Shown in pieces: positions 4,986 through 12,465 of a stretch of DNA of 12,465 nucleotides (positions are counted from its first letter, which is position 1; each line of letters begins with the position of its first letter). The notes under the pieces were generated by a model. It was not told where the DNA came from, did no database searches, and was given only the letters and a program-made list of their open reading frames with translations. The position numbers were made by a program, and so were the translations under genes. This DNA is from an uncultured Lysobacteraceae bacterium (lineage in GTDB: Bacteria; Pseudomonadota; Gammaproteobacteria; Xanthomonadales; Rhodanobacteraceae): positions 1 to 12,465 of the forward strand of contig CAMLSI010000107.1 in assembly GCA_946482585.1 (NCBI GenBank). Reading direction: 5' to 3'.

Positions 4986-7328
4986 ATGCGGCGGATCAGG
5001 GCTGCGCTTGCCCACGCACAGGAATTCTCGGCGCACAGCCTGCGCCACCCGCTGGCTCCGATGGCGCTCGTCGTCATGCTGGTCGGCGCGGTCGCGCTCC
5101 AGCTGTCGTCGCGGCTGCCGTCGCCGGCTGTCGGTGCGGCGGCCGGCGCGATCGCCATCGTGCTCTGGCGCTGGCCGCTGTCGCGCTGGATCGCGCTCGC
5201 GCTGCTCGGCGCGGCGTGGTTCGGCTGGCGTGCCGATCTCGCGCTGCAGCAGCGTCTGCCGCCCGCGCTCGAGGGCGTCGACCTCGACCTGCAGGTTCGT
5301 CTGATCGATCTGCCCGACCGGCGCGGCGACTCGACGCGGCTCGATCTCCAGGTCGACGGGGCGACGTGGGAGGGCAGCCCGGTCGCGCTGCGTGGCCGCA
5401 TCCGCGTCGCGTGGTACGGCGAAACGCCGCCGCTGCGGCCGTGCTCGCGCTGGCAACTGCGGGCACGGCTCAAGCGTCCGCGCGGCGCCAGCAATCCGGG
5501 CGGATTCGATGCGGAGCGGCACGCGCTGCAGCTCGGCATCCGGGCGACCGGCTACGTGCGCGATGAAGCGGTGCCGCGCGAACTCGGTGCCGGACCCGTC
5601 TGCATCGATGCGTGGCGCGAGCGCATCGCGAGCGCGATCGACCGCAGCGTGCGCGATCCGCGCATCGCGGTGCTGCTGCGCGCGCTCGCCGTCGGCGATC
5701 AGCGCGGGCTCGATGACGCGCACTGGCAGGTGCTGCGCGCGACCGGCGTCGGCCATCTGATCGCGATCTCGGGTTTTCACGTCGGCATGCTCGCGCTCGT
5801 GGCCGCCTTCTGTGCGCGCCGGATCTGGCAACGATGGCCCGTGCTCGCCCTGCGGCATCCGGGGGCGCTGCTCGAGGCACCGTTCGCGCTGGCTGCGGCG
5901 AGCGCCTACACGGCGCTCGCCGGATTCGGTCTGGCGACGTTGAGGACGCTGCTGATGCTTGCCGCGCTCGCCCTCGCTCGGCTGCTGCGTCGTCATCTGT
6001 CGGTACCGCAGGCACTCGCGTTGGCGCTGCTGGTACTGTTCGTCGCCGATCCGCTCGCGATCCTGTCGCCGGGCTTCTGGCTGTCGTTCGCCGGTGTCGC
6101 ACTGCTGGTCTATGCCGCGCGCGAGCCGGTACCGCGGGCCTGGTGGCGCGAGCTCGCGCCGGCACAGATGGCGATGAGCATCGGCCTGCTGCCGCTGACG
6201 GTCTGGTTCTTCGCGCAGAGCTCGCTGGCAGGCCCGATCGCGAATCTCGTTGCGGTACCGTGGATCAGCTTCATCGTGGTGCCGGTGACCCTGGCCGGTG
6301 CCCTGCTCGTCGTGCCGCTGCCGGCGCTCGGCGAGCCGCTGCTTCAGCTCGCCGCGACCCTGCTCGGACCGCAGTGGGCCCTGCTGCAGTGGCAGGCGAG
6401 CTGGCCGCTCGCCCAATGGTATTTCCCGGAAGCCTCGACGCTCGCCTTTGTCGCCGCGGCGCTCGGCGCGCTGTGGCTGCTGCTGCCGCGCGGCGTGCCG
6501 TTGCGTGGACTCGGCCTGTTGCTGCTCCTGCCGCAGCTGTGGCCGTCTTCAGATGGTCCGGCACACGGCGATTTCGAACTCTGCGTGATCGATGTCGGAC
6601 AGGGACTCAGCGTGCTCGTGCGCACCGAACGCCATGCCTTGCTCTACGACGCCGGCGCGCGCTTTCCGTCGGGCTTCGATCTCGGCGACGCGGTCGTCGT
6701 ACCGGCGCTGCACGCGCTCGGGGTGCGGGCGCTCGACGGCCTGGTCGTGAGTCACGCGGACAATGACCACGCCGGCGGTGTCGATGCCGTACGGCGCGCG
6801 CTGCCGCCGAAAGCGCTGTGGCTCGGCGATCCGCGCATCGTGCCGGGGCAGGGCGTTCCTTGTCGCGCGGGACAGCGCTGGACCTGGGACGCGGTCGAAT
6901 TCCGCATGCTGCATCCGAGCGACGGGACGCAGGGCAGCGAGAACGATCGGTCCTGCGTGCTGCTCGTGCAGAGCGGCGATGCGCGCGTGCTGCTGACCGG
7001 CGACATCGGCGCGCGCGTCGAACCGGCGGTCGCCGCGGCGGCGGGGCGGGAACCGCTGGTGCTCGTCGTGCCGCACCACGGCAGCAAGACCTCGTCGAGC
7101 GCCGCGTTGCTCGACACGCTGTCGGTGCAACAGGCGCTGATCTCGGCCGCGCACCGCAGCCGTTTCGGCCATCCGCACGCCGACGTGGTCGCACGCTATC
7201 GTGAACGCGGCATCGCGCTCGTCAATACCGCGTCGGCCGGATGTATACGCCTGTATTTTTCCGCGCGGGCGCAGCCGCGGACCGTCGAGCACTGCCGTCG
7301 CGATCGCGCGCACTACTGGAACGAATAG
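4986..7328 (+). CDS. comEC: DNA internalization channel ComEC/Rec2
   Basis: This 780-residue protein has the full ComEC layout. An N-terminal membrane and DUF4131 region covers about 20-200, the polytopic Competence domain about 215-480, and a C-terminal metallo-beta-lactamase-like domain about 530-760. The Competence domain carries G-H-L-I-A-I-S262-G-F-H265-V; the Leu usual before the His is Phe264. In the last domain the metal-site motifs are complete: S589-H590-A-D592-N-D594-H595-A-G-G, T-G-D673 and P-H697-H698-G-S. ComEC moves single-stranded DNA across the inner membrane in natural transformation, and its beta-lactamase-like domain is thought to degrade the other strand. All features needed for activity are visible, so the organism may be transformable. 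It has its own ribosome-binding site and probably its own promoter in the 249-bp gap, though no clear -35/-10 pair is visible. Confidence 0.97.
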   Translation: MRRIRAALAHAQEFSAHSLRHPLAPMALVVMLVGAVALQLSSRLPSPAVGAAAGAIAIVLWRWPLSRWIALALLGAAWFGWRADLALQQRLPPALEGVDLDLQVRLIDLPDRRGDSTRLDLQVDGATWEGSPVALRGRIRVAWYGETPPLRPCSRWQLRARLKRPRGASNPGGFDAERHALQLGIRATGYVRDEAVPRELGAGPVCIDAWRERIASAIDRSVRDPRIAVLLRALAVGDQRGLDDAHWQVLRATGVGHLIAISGFHVGMLALVAAFCARRIWQRWPVLALRHPGALLEAPFALAAASAYTALAGFGLATLRTLLMLAALALARLLRRHLSVPQALALALLVLFVADPLAILSPGFWLSFAGVALLVYAAREPVPRAWWRELAPAQMAMSIGLLPLTVWFFAQSSLAGPIANLVAVPWISFIVVPVTLAGALLVVPLPALGEPLLQLAATLLGPQWALLQWQASWPLAQWYFPEASTLAFVAAALGALWLLLPRGVPLRGLGLLLLLPQLWPSSDGPAHGDFELCVIDVGQGLSVLVRTERHALLYDAGARFPSGFDLGDAVVVPALHALGVRALDGLVVSHADNDHAGGVDAVRRALPPKALWLGDPRIVPGQGVPCRAGQRWTWDAVEFRMLHPSDGTQGSENDRSCVLLVQSGDARVLLTGDIGARVEPAVAAAAGREPLVLVVPHHGSKTSSSAALLDTLSVQQALISAAHRSRFGHPHADVVARYRERGIALVNTASAGCIRLYFSARAQPRTVEHCRRDRAHYWNE

Positions 7329-7377
7329 CGGGGACATGCGGCCGATGCGGTTCGACGGCTGTCGAGCGCGAGGAACG

Positions 7378-7393
7378 CGGGGAACTCTCCCCG
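7378..7393 (+). terminator. Short hairpin downstream of comEC
   Basis: CGGGGA and TCCCCG form a perfect 6-bp stem with an ACTC loop, 50 bases after the comEC stop. No T-run follows. It may add to the stronger hairpin at 7416-7457 in ending comEC transcripts. Confidence 0.35.
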
Positions 7394-7415
7394 AGCGGCG
7401 GCTGCGACGATCTCG

Positions 7416-7457
7416 TCCGATCCGCTGTGCACCGTGTGCGGCGCGCAGCGGATCGGA
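7416..7457. terminator. Strong hairpin between convergent genes, probable bidirectional terminator
   Basis: The left arm TCCGATCCGCTG (7416-7427) is perfectly complementary to the right arm CAGCGGATCGGA (7446-7457). Inside, a T-G wobble, two GC pairs, one A-C mismatch and a CCG/CGG stem with a TGTG loop extend it to about 18 pairs. It sits between the comEC stop (7328) and the stop of the minus-strand DUF349 gene (7468), where a terminator for both would be expected. Neither side has a T-run, so it would be a non-canonical GC-rich terminator. Confidence 0.65.
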
Positions 7458-7467
7458 TACGTTGGGC

Positions 7468-10155
7468 TCAGTCGAGCTGGGTCAGTACGGCCTCGGCGGC
7501 GCGACGGAAGCGGGCCTGCAACGCCGGCGCGACCGCAGCGGGCGCTGCGCCGAGCGCGATCCAGCGTTGCAGCAAGGACGTGAATTCTTCGCGCGTGCTG
7601 CGCGCCGTACCGGCGCCGCTCATGCGCTGCGACAGGCGCGCGACCTGGAGATCCATGCGGCGCGCCTTGTCCTCGGCCGGCGTTTCGACCGTTCCGAGGA
7701 ATTCGAGCGTGACCAGCAGGTCGCGGCGGGCGTCGTCGTCGTCCGCATCGGCAGCGCTCGTCCCGGCGGCCGCCGCGTCGAAGCGCTGCTGCAGAGCGGC
7801 GGCGAGCGGACTCGCGTCGCTGCCGATGTCGGTCCATTCGGCACGCGCGGCGGCAGCGTCGCGCTGACCGAGCTCCACGGCTTCGCACAAGGCGAGGCGC
7901 GCGAGCGCATCGTCGAGCGCCGCATTGCGGCGGCGGCGCTGTGCCTGTGCACGACTCGCGTCGATCGCATCGAGCTGTTGCTGCCAGCGGCGCTGCAGTT
8001 CGCGGTCGCGCACGTCGAGCGCGGCCCAGCGCTGTTCCAGTTCGCGGCGCGGCGCGGGTTGCGCATCGGTTGGAGTCCCGACGAGCTGCGCGAGCTCCGT
8101 CACCAGCGTTTCGGCCTGCGCGCGCGCGGCCGCTTCCGCGTCGTCGCGTTCGCGCCGTGCCGTGTCGAGCCGTGCGAACACCGCATCGCAATGACCGCGG
8201 AACGTCTTCCACTGCGATTCGTCGGTGCGGCGGCGGCCGTTGCCGACCGCTTTCCAGCGCGCCTGCAGATCGCGCACTTCGCGCGCGGCGGCATTCGCAT
8301 CGGCGCTCGTTGCAAGACGTTCGGCATCGCCGATGAGCTTGCGTTTGGCGGCTTCGACGCCGCTCGCCTGTTCGTCGAGACGCGCGTCGATGCGTGCGAG
8401 CCGGTCCTTTACGCGTTGCGCGAGTGCCTTGCGCGCGCGCGGATCGACGCCGTCGAGCGCACGCAGCGCGTCGGCGAGCTCGCGCCGTTGTTTCGTCAGC
8501 GTCGTGATGTCGACCGTGCTCACGTCTTCGGTTTCGCCTGCGGCGAGCAGCGCTTCGATCGCATCCTGGTTCGACTTGCGCAGCTCGTCGCGTTTGGCGA
8601 AATAGCCCTGCGCGGGTTTGAGCGCCTGAGCGCAGAGCGCCTGGAAGCGGCGGCCGAGGCCGAGGCTGCCGCGCGCGTCCTTGTCGCCGTCGAGCGCATC
8701 GAGCTGCTGCCATTCGGCGCGCGCCTCGCGCACGCGCGTGGCCACGGCGTCCGGATGCAGGCCCTGTGTCGGCAGGACTTCGATCGCGTCACAGAGCTGC
8801 TTGCGCCGTTCGTTGCTCGACCAGCGCTGCCAGCGCTTGAGTTCGGCCAGACGCGCCTCGGCGTTGAGCAGCCGCTTGTCGTGTCGTGCGAGCGTGGGCA
8901 TTCCTTCGAGCAGGTTCGCGATGCGCGCATGCGTCGCGAGCGCATGGCCGAGGTCGCCGGCTTCGAGCTGCTGTTCGAGTTCGATCACGAGATTGTCGAG
9001 ATCGCGGCGCAGCGCCTGATGCTGCTCGCGCTGCTTTTCCTTGTCTGCCTGCGCCCGTTCGAGCGCGGCGTCGAAACGCGCCTGCGCCGCGAGCGCTTCG
9101 AGCGTCGCTTCGCGGCGCGCTTCGGCTTCCTGGGTCTGTGTCTGCGCCGTCTCCGCCGCCTCGCGCACATGCACGGCGCGCTGGGCGAGCCGCTGCGTCA
9201 GCTGGACGAGCAGGGCTTCGACGCGTTCGCGCTCCGGCAGCTCGTGGCGGCTCTGCGCGACGGCCTGGCCGGCTTCGCGCGCGAGCGTTTCGAGCGCGGC
9301 AGGGTCCGTTTGGGCGGACGTCAGAGCGAGATCGATGCGCGCACGCAGCGCACGCAACGCGCTGCGCTCGGTCGCGGCCTCCTCGGTGTCCGAACGCAGG
9401 AACGCGCGCGTGGACTCGAAGCGTTCCGCATACTGGCGCGGCGCCTTGCCGGCGAGCACGTTCCAGGCTTCGCCGACCGCGGCGAGTTCTTCGGCGCGCT
9501 CGCTGCGCGGACGCGACAGCAGTGCGTCGATGCGTTCGCAGAGCTGACGTGCGCGCAGCTCGATCGCAGCCATGTCGCCCGCGGCGATGCGCGCGGCTTC
9601 GGCACGATCGCGTGCGAGGCGGCTGACGACCTTGTCGGTCTTGCGCGTGCGTTCCGCGACGCGTCCGAGCGCATCCACGTCGGTGATGCGCGACAGGGCG
9701 ACCAGACGCAGTTTCGGATCGGCGTCCGACGCGGCGACATCGACGAGCAGGCTCGGACGCGTCGCGCGTTCGAGCGCCGCGCTGCGCAGCGCCGGATCGG
9801 AGCCCTGCGTGACGACACGTTCGATTTCCTCGCCCGACAGGGTGTCGAGTTCGGCGATGCGGCGTTCGATCGGCGGCAGGCCGGCGCTGCTGCCGGTCAG
9901 CATCGCCACATAGGCCGCGCGCGCGGTTTCGCGGATGCTGCCGTCCGGGTCGGCGGTCGAGCGCTCGCGCCAGGACTCGTATTGATTCAACCGGCGCAAA
10001 GCGGCGAGGCGCACGCTCGCGTCGGTGTCGTTGCGCGCGATCGTCGGCAGTGCGGCAACGAGTTCCGCGTCGTTGAGTTCGGCGACGGCGCCACGTCGCG
10101 TTGCGACGTCCTTGCTTTGCCAACGGGGCTTGAACAGGAAACGGGCAAGTTTCAT
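7468..10155 (-). CDS. Large HEAT-like/DUF349 repeat protein
   Basis: This 895-residue, alanine-, arginine- and glutamate-rich soluble protein has no signal peptide. Residues about 15-200 contain repeated short helices of HEAT type, with the pattern D-x-S/K-V/L-R-L-x-A-L-x-R-L/I recurring (for example VRLAALRRL and LRLVALSRI). About 255-400 is likely coiled coil. At least two DUF349 repeats follow, marked by A-E-W482-Q-Q-L and R-W634-K-A-V-G, with a weaker copy between them. The C-terminal part (about 770-895) resembles the end of other gammaproteobacterial DUF349 proteins (PAEDKARRMDLQV, then W-I-x-L-G). DUF349 function is not established to my knowledge. AGAGG at 10167-10171 lies 11 bases before the start. 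It faces comEC across a hairpin, and a 121-bp gap separates it from the traB gene upstream, so it may have its own promoter or be read through. Confidence 0.88.
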   Translation of the reverse strand: MKLARFLFKPRWQSKDVATRRGAVAELNDAELVAALPTIARNDTDASVRLAALRRLNQYESWRERSTADPDGSIRETARAAYVAMLTGSSAGLPPIERRIAELDTLSGEEIERVVTQGSDPALRSAALERATRPSLLVDVAASDADPKLRLVALSRITDVDALGRVAERTRKTDKVVSRLARDRAEAARIAAGDMAAIELRARQLCERIDALLSRPRSERAEELAAVGEAWNVLAGKAPRQYAERFESTRAFLRSDTEEAATERSALRALRARIDLALTSAQTDPAALETLAREAGQAVAQSRHELPERERVEALLVQLTQRLAQRAVHVREAAETAQTQTQEAEARREATLEALAAQARFDAALERAQADKEKQREQHQALRRDLDNLVIELEQQLEAGDLGHALATHARIANLLEGMPTLARHDKRLLNAEARLAELKRWQRWSSNERRKQLCDAIEVLPTQGLHPDAVATRVREARAEWQQLDALDGDKDARGSLGLGRRFQALCAQALKPAQGYFAKRDELRKSNQDAIEALLAAGETEDVSTVDITTLTKQRRELADALRALDGVDPRARKALAQRVKDRLARIDARLDEQASGVEAAKRKLIGDAERLATSADANAAAREVRDLQARWKAVGNGRRRTDESQWKTFRGHCDAVFARLDTARRERDDAEAAARAQAETLVTELAQLVGTPTDAQPAPRRELEQRWAALDVRDRELQRRWQQQLDAIDASRAQAQRRRRNAALDDALARLALCEAVELGQRDAAAARAEWTDIGSDASPLAAALQQRFDAAAAGTSAADADDDDARRDLLVTLEFLGTVETPAEDKARRMDLQVARLSQRMSGAGTARSTREEFTSLLQRWIALGAAPAAVAPALQARFRRAAEAVLTQLD

Positions 10156-10202
10156 TACGCTGCAGACCTCTGAAGTCGCGTCGCGATTGCCGATGTGATC
10201 GA

Positions 10203-10274
10203 GCCGGATCGCTGGTCCGGCCCGCAGGTGAGTGTGTAATGCGTGTCGCCGCCGGCGGGCCCGCGTGTGCGGCG
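10203..10274 (-). other. Hairpin-rich gap between the traB-like and DUF349 genes
   Basis: The gap 10156-10276 holds a 6-bp stem GCCGGA/TCCGGC (10203-10208 with 10216-10221), a palindrome GCGGGCCCGC (10255-10264), and distal arms CGCCGC/GCGGCG (10247-10252 with 10269-10274). Read on the minus strand these follow the traB-like stop at 10277 and precede the DUF349 start. No T-run is present and no convincing promoter could be picked out. They may attenuate or partly end the upstream transcript. Confidence 0.35.
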
Positions 10275-10276
10275 CA

Positions 10277-11509
10277 TCAGGTCAGGCTCTTGAGGATGCG
10301 GAATCCCGCGAGCCAGACGCCGATCATGCCGCCGAAATTCGTCAGCAGGAAAACGAGCAAGGTGCGGGAAATGCGATTTTTCCACCAGCCGGTCCAATGA
10401 CTGACGTCGTGACGCAGGCTGTCGAAATCGGCCACGCGCGGCTTGCGCAGCCAGACCTCGACGCCGGCGCTGGCCACCCCCGGCGGTATGCCCGGGCGAA
10501 ACGGTTTCAGTGGCGCGACGACGGCGGCCGCGAGCACGGACAGCGGATGGCCGCCGCCGAGCAGGGCGCCGAGGCCGGCGAGTCCGCCGGTGAACAGGAT
10601 CCAGTCGCGCAGCGCGTCGGCGCCGAGGCTAGCGTCGCGCTTGAACAGCAGCGCGACGGCGACAGCGATCGCGACGAACAGGCCGAGCGCGAGCCATTTC
10701 GGCCAGCGCGCGCCGGGCGGCACCGCGTCCAGCGTCGCGCGCAACGGTACGGGCGGCGCTTTCTGTTCGCGCAGTTCGCGCTCCAGGCCGGCCAGATGGC
10801 CGGCGCCCACGACGGCGAGCACGCGTCTGGCCGGGGTCTTGATCTGCTCTTCGCGCAGCCTCGCCGCCATGTAGCTGTCGCGTTCGGCGATGAGGCTGCG
10901 ATAGAGCGGCTCGGATTCCTTCGCGAACTCCGAGAACGCACTTTCGAGCATGTCGCCGCGCTTGAGCTTCTCGATGTCCTGCTCGCCGATCTCGTCGCTC
11001 GATATCACGCTCGCGCCCAGCCCGCTGAGAATGCCCATGCGGTCCCAGAAGCCGACGCTGCGGTAGGCGCGCTTGAGCGTCACGCCGATGTCGCGGTCGA
11101 TGAGCCAGACCGGGATCGAGCGTTCTTCGGCCGCCTCGAACGCGGCCTTGAGCTCGGCGCCGGCCTCGATGCCGTACTGCTCGGCGAGGCGGCGCTGGAA
11201 CGCCGACAGGGCGAGGTTGGCCGCCACGAGTCCGGCCTTGCCCTGGCGTATGACCTGGAACAAATCCATTTTGCGCAAAAGTTCCGGATCGCGCATCGAC
11301 GCATGGCGGTTCGAATCGAGCTCGACGGCGACTGCATCGAACGGCTCGCGCTCGATCAGCGCGCGCACCGCGGCGACGCTCGCTCGCGACACGTGCGCCG
11401 TGCCGAGCAGCACGAATTCGGTGTCGTTGATCGTGATGCGGCGTATCGGCTGATCCTGCAAAGGATCGGGCGGCCCGAACTCTTCCGGGCGGGGGTCTTC
11501 AGTCGTCAT
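10277..11509 (-). CDS. TraB/PrgY (TraB/GumN-type) family membrane protein
   Basis: The protein has 410 residues. The N-terminal domain carries the family motifs G36-T-A-H39-V-S, V-E63-L-D65-x-x-R68 and V-G-A-G-H238-L-A-G, plus D-R-D-I...L-K-R-A in the middle. These His/Glu/Asp positions suggest a metal-dependent hydrolase-like site. The C-terminal part has hydrophobic helices at about 272-289, 302-320 and 383-403, and the conserved H321-P-L...A-P and R355-K-P...D361-F blocks. Enterococcal TraB/PrgY shuts off peptide sex pheromone; the role in Gram-negative chromosomes is unknown. The gene starts 9 bases after aubB's neighbour stop, i.e. the aguB stop at 11519, so it is probably in the same transcript. 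The bases between (CTCCTCTCC on the coding strand) hold no Shine-Dalgarno, suggesting re-initiation after aguB. Family call is strong; function unknown. Confidence 0.9.
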   Translation of the reverse strand: MTTEDPRPEEFGPPDPLQDQPIRRITINDTEFVLLGTAHVSRASVAAVRALIEREPFDAVAVELDSNRHASMRDPELLRKMDLFQVIRQGKAGLVAANLALSAFQRRLAEQYGIEAGAELKAAFEAAEERSIPVWLIDRDIGVTLKRAYRSVGFWDRMGILSGLGASVISSDEIGEQDIEKLKRGDMLESAFSEFAKESEPLYRSLIAERDSYMAARLREEQIKTPARRVLAVVGAGHLAGLERELREQKAPPVPLRATLDAVPPGARWPKWLALGLFVAIAVAVALLFKRDASLGADALRDWILFTGGLAGLGALLGGGHPLSVLAAAVVAPLKPFRPGIPPGVASAGVEVWLRKPRVADFDSLRHDVSHWTGWWKNRISRTLLVFLLTNFGGMIGVWLAGFRILKSLT

Positions 11510-11518
11510 GGAGAGGAG

Positions 11519-12406
11519 TCAGTCGCGGAAACGGCGCAGCAGGTCGTCGTAGGCGTCGATACGCCGGTCGCGCAGGAAGGGCCAGATGCGGCGCACCTTC
11601 TCGCTGCGCGCCAGATCGATGTCGACGATCAGCAATTCGCGCGCGTCGGTGCCGGCCTGGGCCAGGAATTCGCCCTGCGGGCCGGCGACGAAGCTCGTGC
11701 CCCAGAACTGCAGGCCGCGGCCGCCTTCGGGCGCGGCCTCGAAGCCGGTGCGGTTGCAGGCGAGCAGCGGAATGCCGTTCGCGACTGCATGACCGCGCTG
11801 CACGGTGATCCAGGCTTCGCGTTGACGCTGCTTCTCGGCGTCCTCGTCCTGCGGGTCCCAGCCGATCGCGGTCGGGTAGAGCAGCAGTTCCGCGCCGGCC
11901 AGCGCCATCAGGCGCGCGGCTTCGGGATACCACTGGTCCCAGCAGACCAGTACGCCGAGCTTGCCGACGGAGGTGCGTATGGGCTCGAAACCGAGATCGC
12001 CCGGCGTGAAGTAGAACTTTTCGTAGAACGCCGGATCGTCGGGAATGTGCATCTTCCGATAGCGTCCGGCGATCGCGCGCGAGCGGTCGAACACGACGGC
12101 CGTGTTGTGATACAGGCCGGCCGCGCGGCGCTCGAACAGCGAGGCGACCACGACGAGCTTCAGTTCTTCGGCGAGCGAACCGATGCGTTCGCTGCTCGGG
12201 CCCGGGATGGCTTCGGCGCGATCGAACTCGCTCACGCTCTCGTGCTGACAGAAATACGGCCCGTTGTGCAGCTCCTGCAGCAGCACCAGTTCGGCGCCGG
12301 CCGCGGCGGCTTCGCGCAGGCCGGACTCGATCGCGTCGAGATTCGCCGCGACGGATCCGCGGTCGGTTTCCTGCAGCAGCGCAACGCGCAGGATCGGCGA
12401 TTTCAT
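11519..12406 (-). CDS. aguB: N-carbamoylputrescine amidase (nitrilase superfamily)
   Basis: This 295-residue carbon-nitrogen hydrolase has the full catalytic triad: E45 (L-Q-E45-L-H-N), K118 (Y-R-K118-M-H-I-P-D-D) and C155 (L-V-C155-W-D-Q-W-Y-P-E-A-A-R). The L-Q-E-L-H-N-G-P-Y-F-C-Q block and the K-M-H-I-P-D-D-P-x-F-Y-E-K-F-Y-F stretch are characteristic of AguB. It splits N-carbamoylputrescine to putrescine, CO2 and ammonia, the last step of the agmatine route to putrescine, in the cytoplasm. The gene just upstream on the same strand ends like agmatine deiminase, which makes its substrate; the two overlap by ATGA. An AAAGGAG ribosome-binding site lies inside the end of that gene, seven bases before the ATG. 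No truncation or unusual residue is visible. Confidence 0.95.
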   Translation of the reverse strand: MKSPILRVALLQETDRGSVAANLDAIESGLREAAAAGAELVLLQELHNGPYFCQHESVSEFDRAEAIPGPSSERIGSLAEELKLVVVASLFERRAAGLYHNTAVVFDRSRAIAGRYRKMHIPDDPAFYEKFYFTPGDLGFEPIRTSVGKLGVLVCWDQWYPEAARLMALAGAELLLYPTAIGWDPQDEDAEKQRQREAWITVQRGHAVANGIPLLACNRTGFEAAPEGGRGLQFWGTSFVAGPQGEFLAQAGTDARELLIVDIDLARSEKVRRIWPFLRDRRIDAYDDLLRRFRD

Positions 12407-12465
12407 GCGAGAACTCCTTTGGGCAGCTGCATCGTCACGCAGTGGAGGCTTCCGTTCTGCCAGAT
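12403..12465 (-). CDS. aguA: Agmatine deiminase, C-terminal end (partial)
   Basis: The last 20 residues and the stop are present; the frame is open to the right edge. The segment N-G-S-L-H-C-V-T-M-Q-L-P matches the C-terminal active-site region of agmatine deiminases, where G-x-H-C-x-T-x-Q carries the catalytic Cys that attacks the guanidinium carbon. The Cys is present. The enzyme turns agmatine into N-carbamoylputrescine and ammonia. Its TGA overlaps the aguB start as ATGA. The tail motif plus the adjacent aguB make the call fairly firm despite the short fragment. Confidence 0.82.
   Translation of the reverse strand: MWQNGSLHCVTMQLPKGVLA
12414..12420 (-). promoter_or_regulatory. Ribosome-binding site of aguB inside aguA
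   Basis: AAAGGAG on the minus strand, seven bases before the aguB ATG and within the last codons of aguA. It is the best Shine-Dalgarno match in the window and confirms the aguB start. Confidence 0.8.

Noticed and set aside
3891..6416. An 841-codon open frame on the - strand across lolC, lolD and comEC
   Set aside because: It crosses three well-identified genes and has low-complexity Arg/Gln/Ala composition, so it is a shadow of their codon use.
6540..7328. Metallo-beta-lactamase-like domain as a possible antibiotic-resistance gene
   Set aside because: It is the normal C-terminal domain of ComEC, in frame with the Competence domain.
7201..10173. A 990-codon open frame on the + strand across the DUF349 gene
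   Set aside because: It lies antisense to a gene with recognisable HEAT-like and DUF349 repeats and begins inside comEC. Its translation is Arg/Ala-rich with no domain pattern; such frames arise from codon bias in high-GC DNA.

Overview
The window is ordinary-looking chromosomal DNA of a high-GC Gram-negative bacterium. It most resembles a gammaproteobacterium of the Xanthomonadales/Lysobacterales type. Three things point there: LolCD lipoprotein-export genes (so an outer membrane), SdhE and a CptA/YgfX-like protein next to succinate dehydrogenase, and the order sdh - sdhE - cptA-like - lolC - lolD - comEC. The taxonomic placement comes from memory of gene order and protein style and is only moderately certain. 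I see no tRNA, rRNA, CRISPR array, insertion sequence, phage gene or toxin-antitoxin cassette.

Left block (1-2695, + strand): the 3' end of a probable sdhA, a small Mpo1/DUF962-like membrane protein, a Rid-family protein, sdhB, an unrecognised four-helix membrane protein, sdhE, and a CptA/YgfX-like protein. All are tightly packed, mostly with overlapping stop and start codons. The oddity is that sdhA and sdhB are separated by two genes not normally part of complex II.

Middle block (2792-7328, + strand): lolC/lolF-type permease and lolD ATPase, which overlap by 8 bases, form a lipoprotein-release transporter with no second permease gene beside it. A gap of about 250 bp with a perfect 16-bp palindrome follows, then comEC, the DNA-uptake channel. 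comEC meets the next gene head-on at a strong hairpin (7416-7457) that probably stops transcription from both sides.

Right block (7468-12465, - strand; transcription runs right to left): the C-terminal tail of a probable agmatine deiminase (aguA), N-carbamoylputrescine amidase (aguB), a TraB/PrgY-family membrane protein, and a large HEAT-like/DUF349 repeat protein. aguA and aguB overlap by ATGA and would convert agmatine to putrescine. traB sits 9 bp downstream of aguB and is probably co-transcribed. The DUF349 gene follows after a 121-bp hairpin-containing gap.

I found no clear new defence or mobile system. The most interesting points are the split sdhA/sdhB operon, the recurring 8-base stop/start overlaps, the Rid protein lacking its substrate-binding arginine, the unknown membrane protein between sdhB and sdhE, and the lone LolC-type permease.
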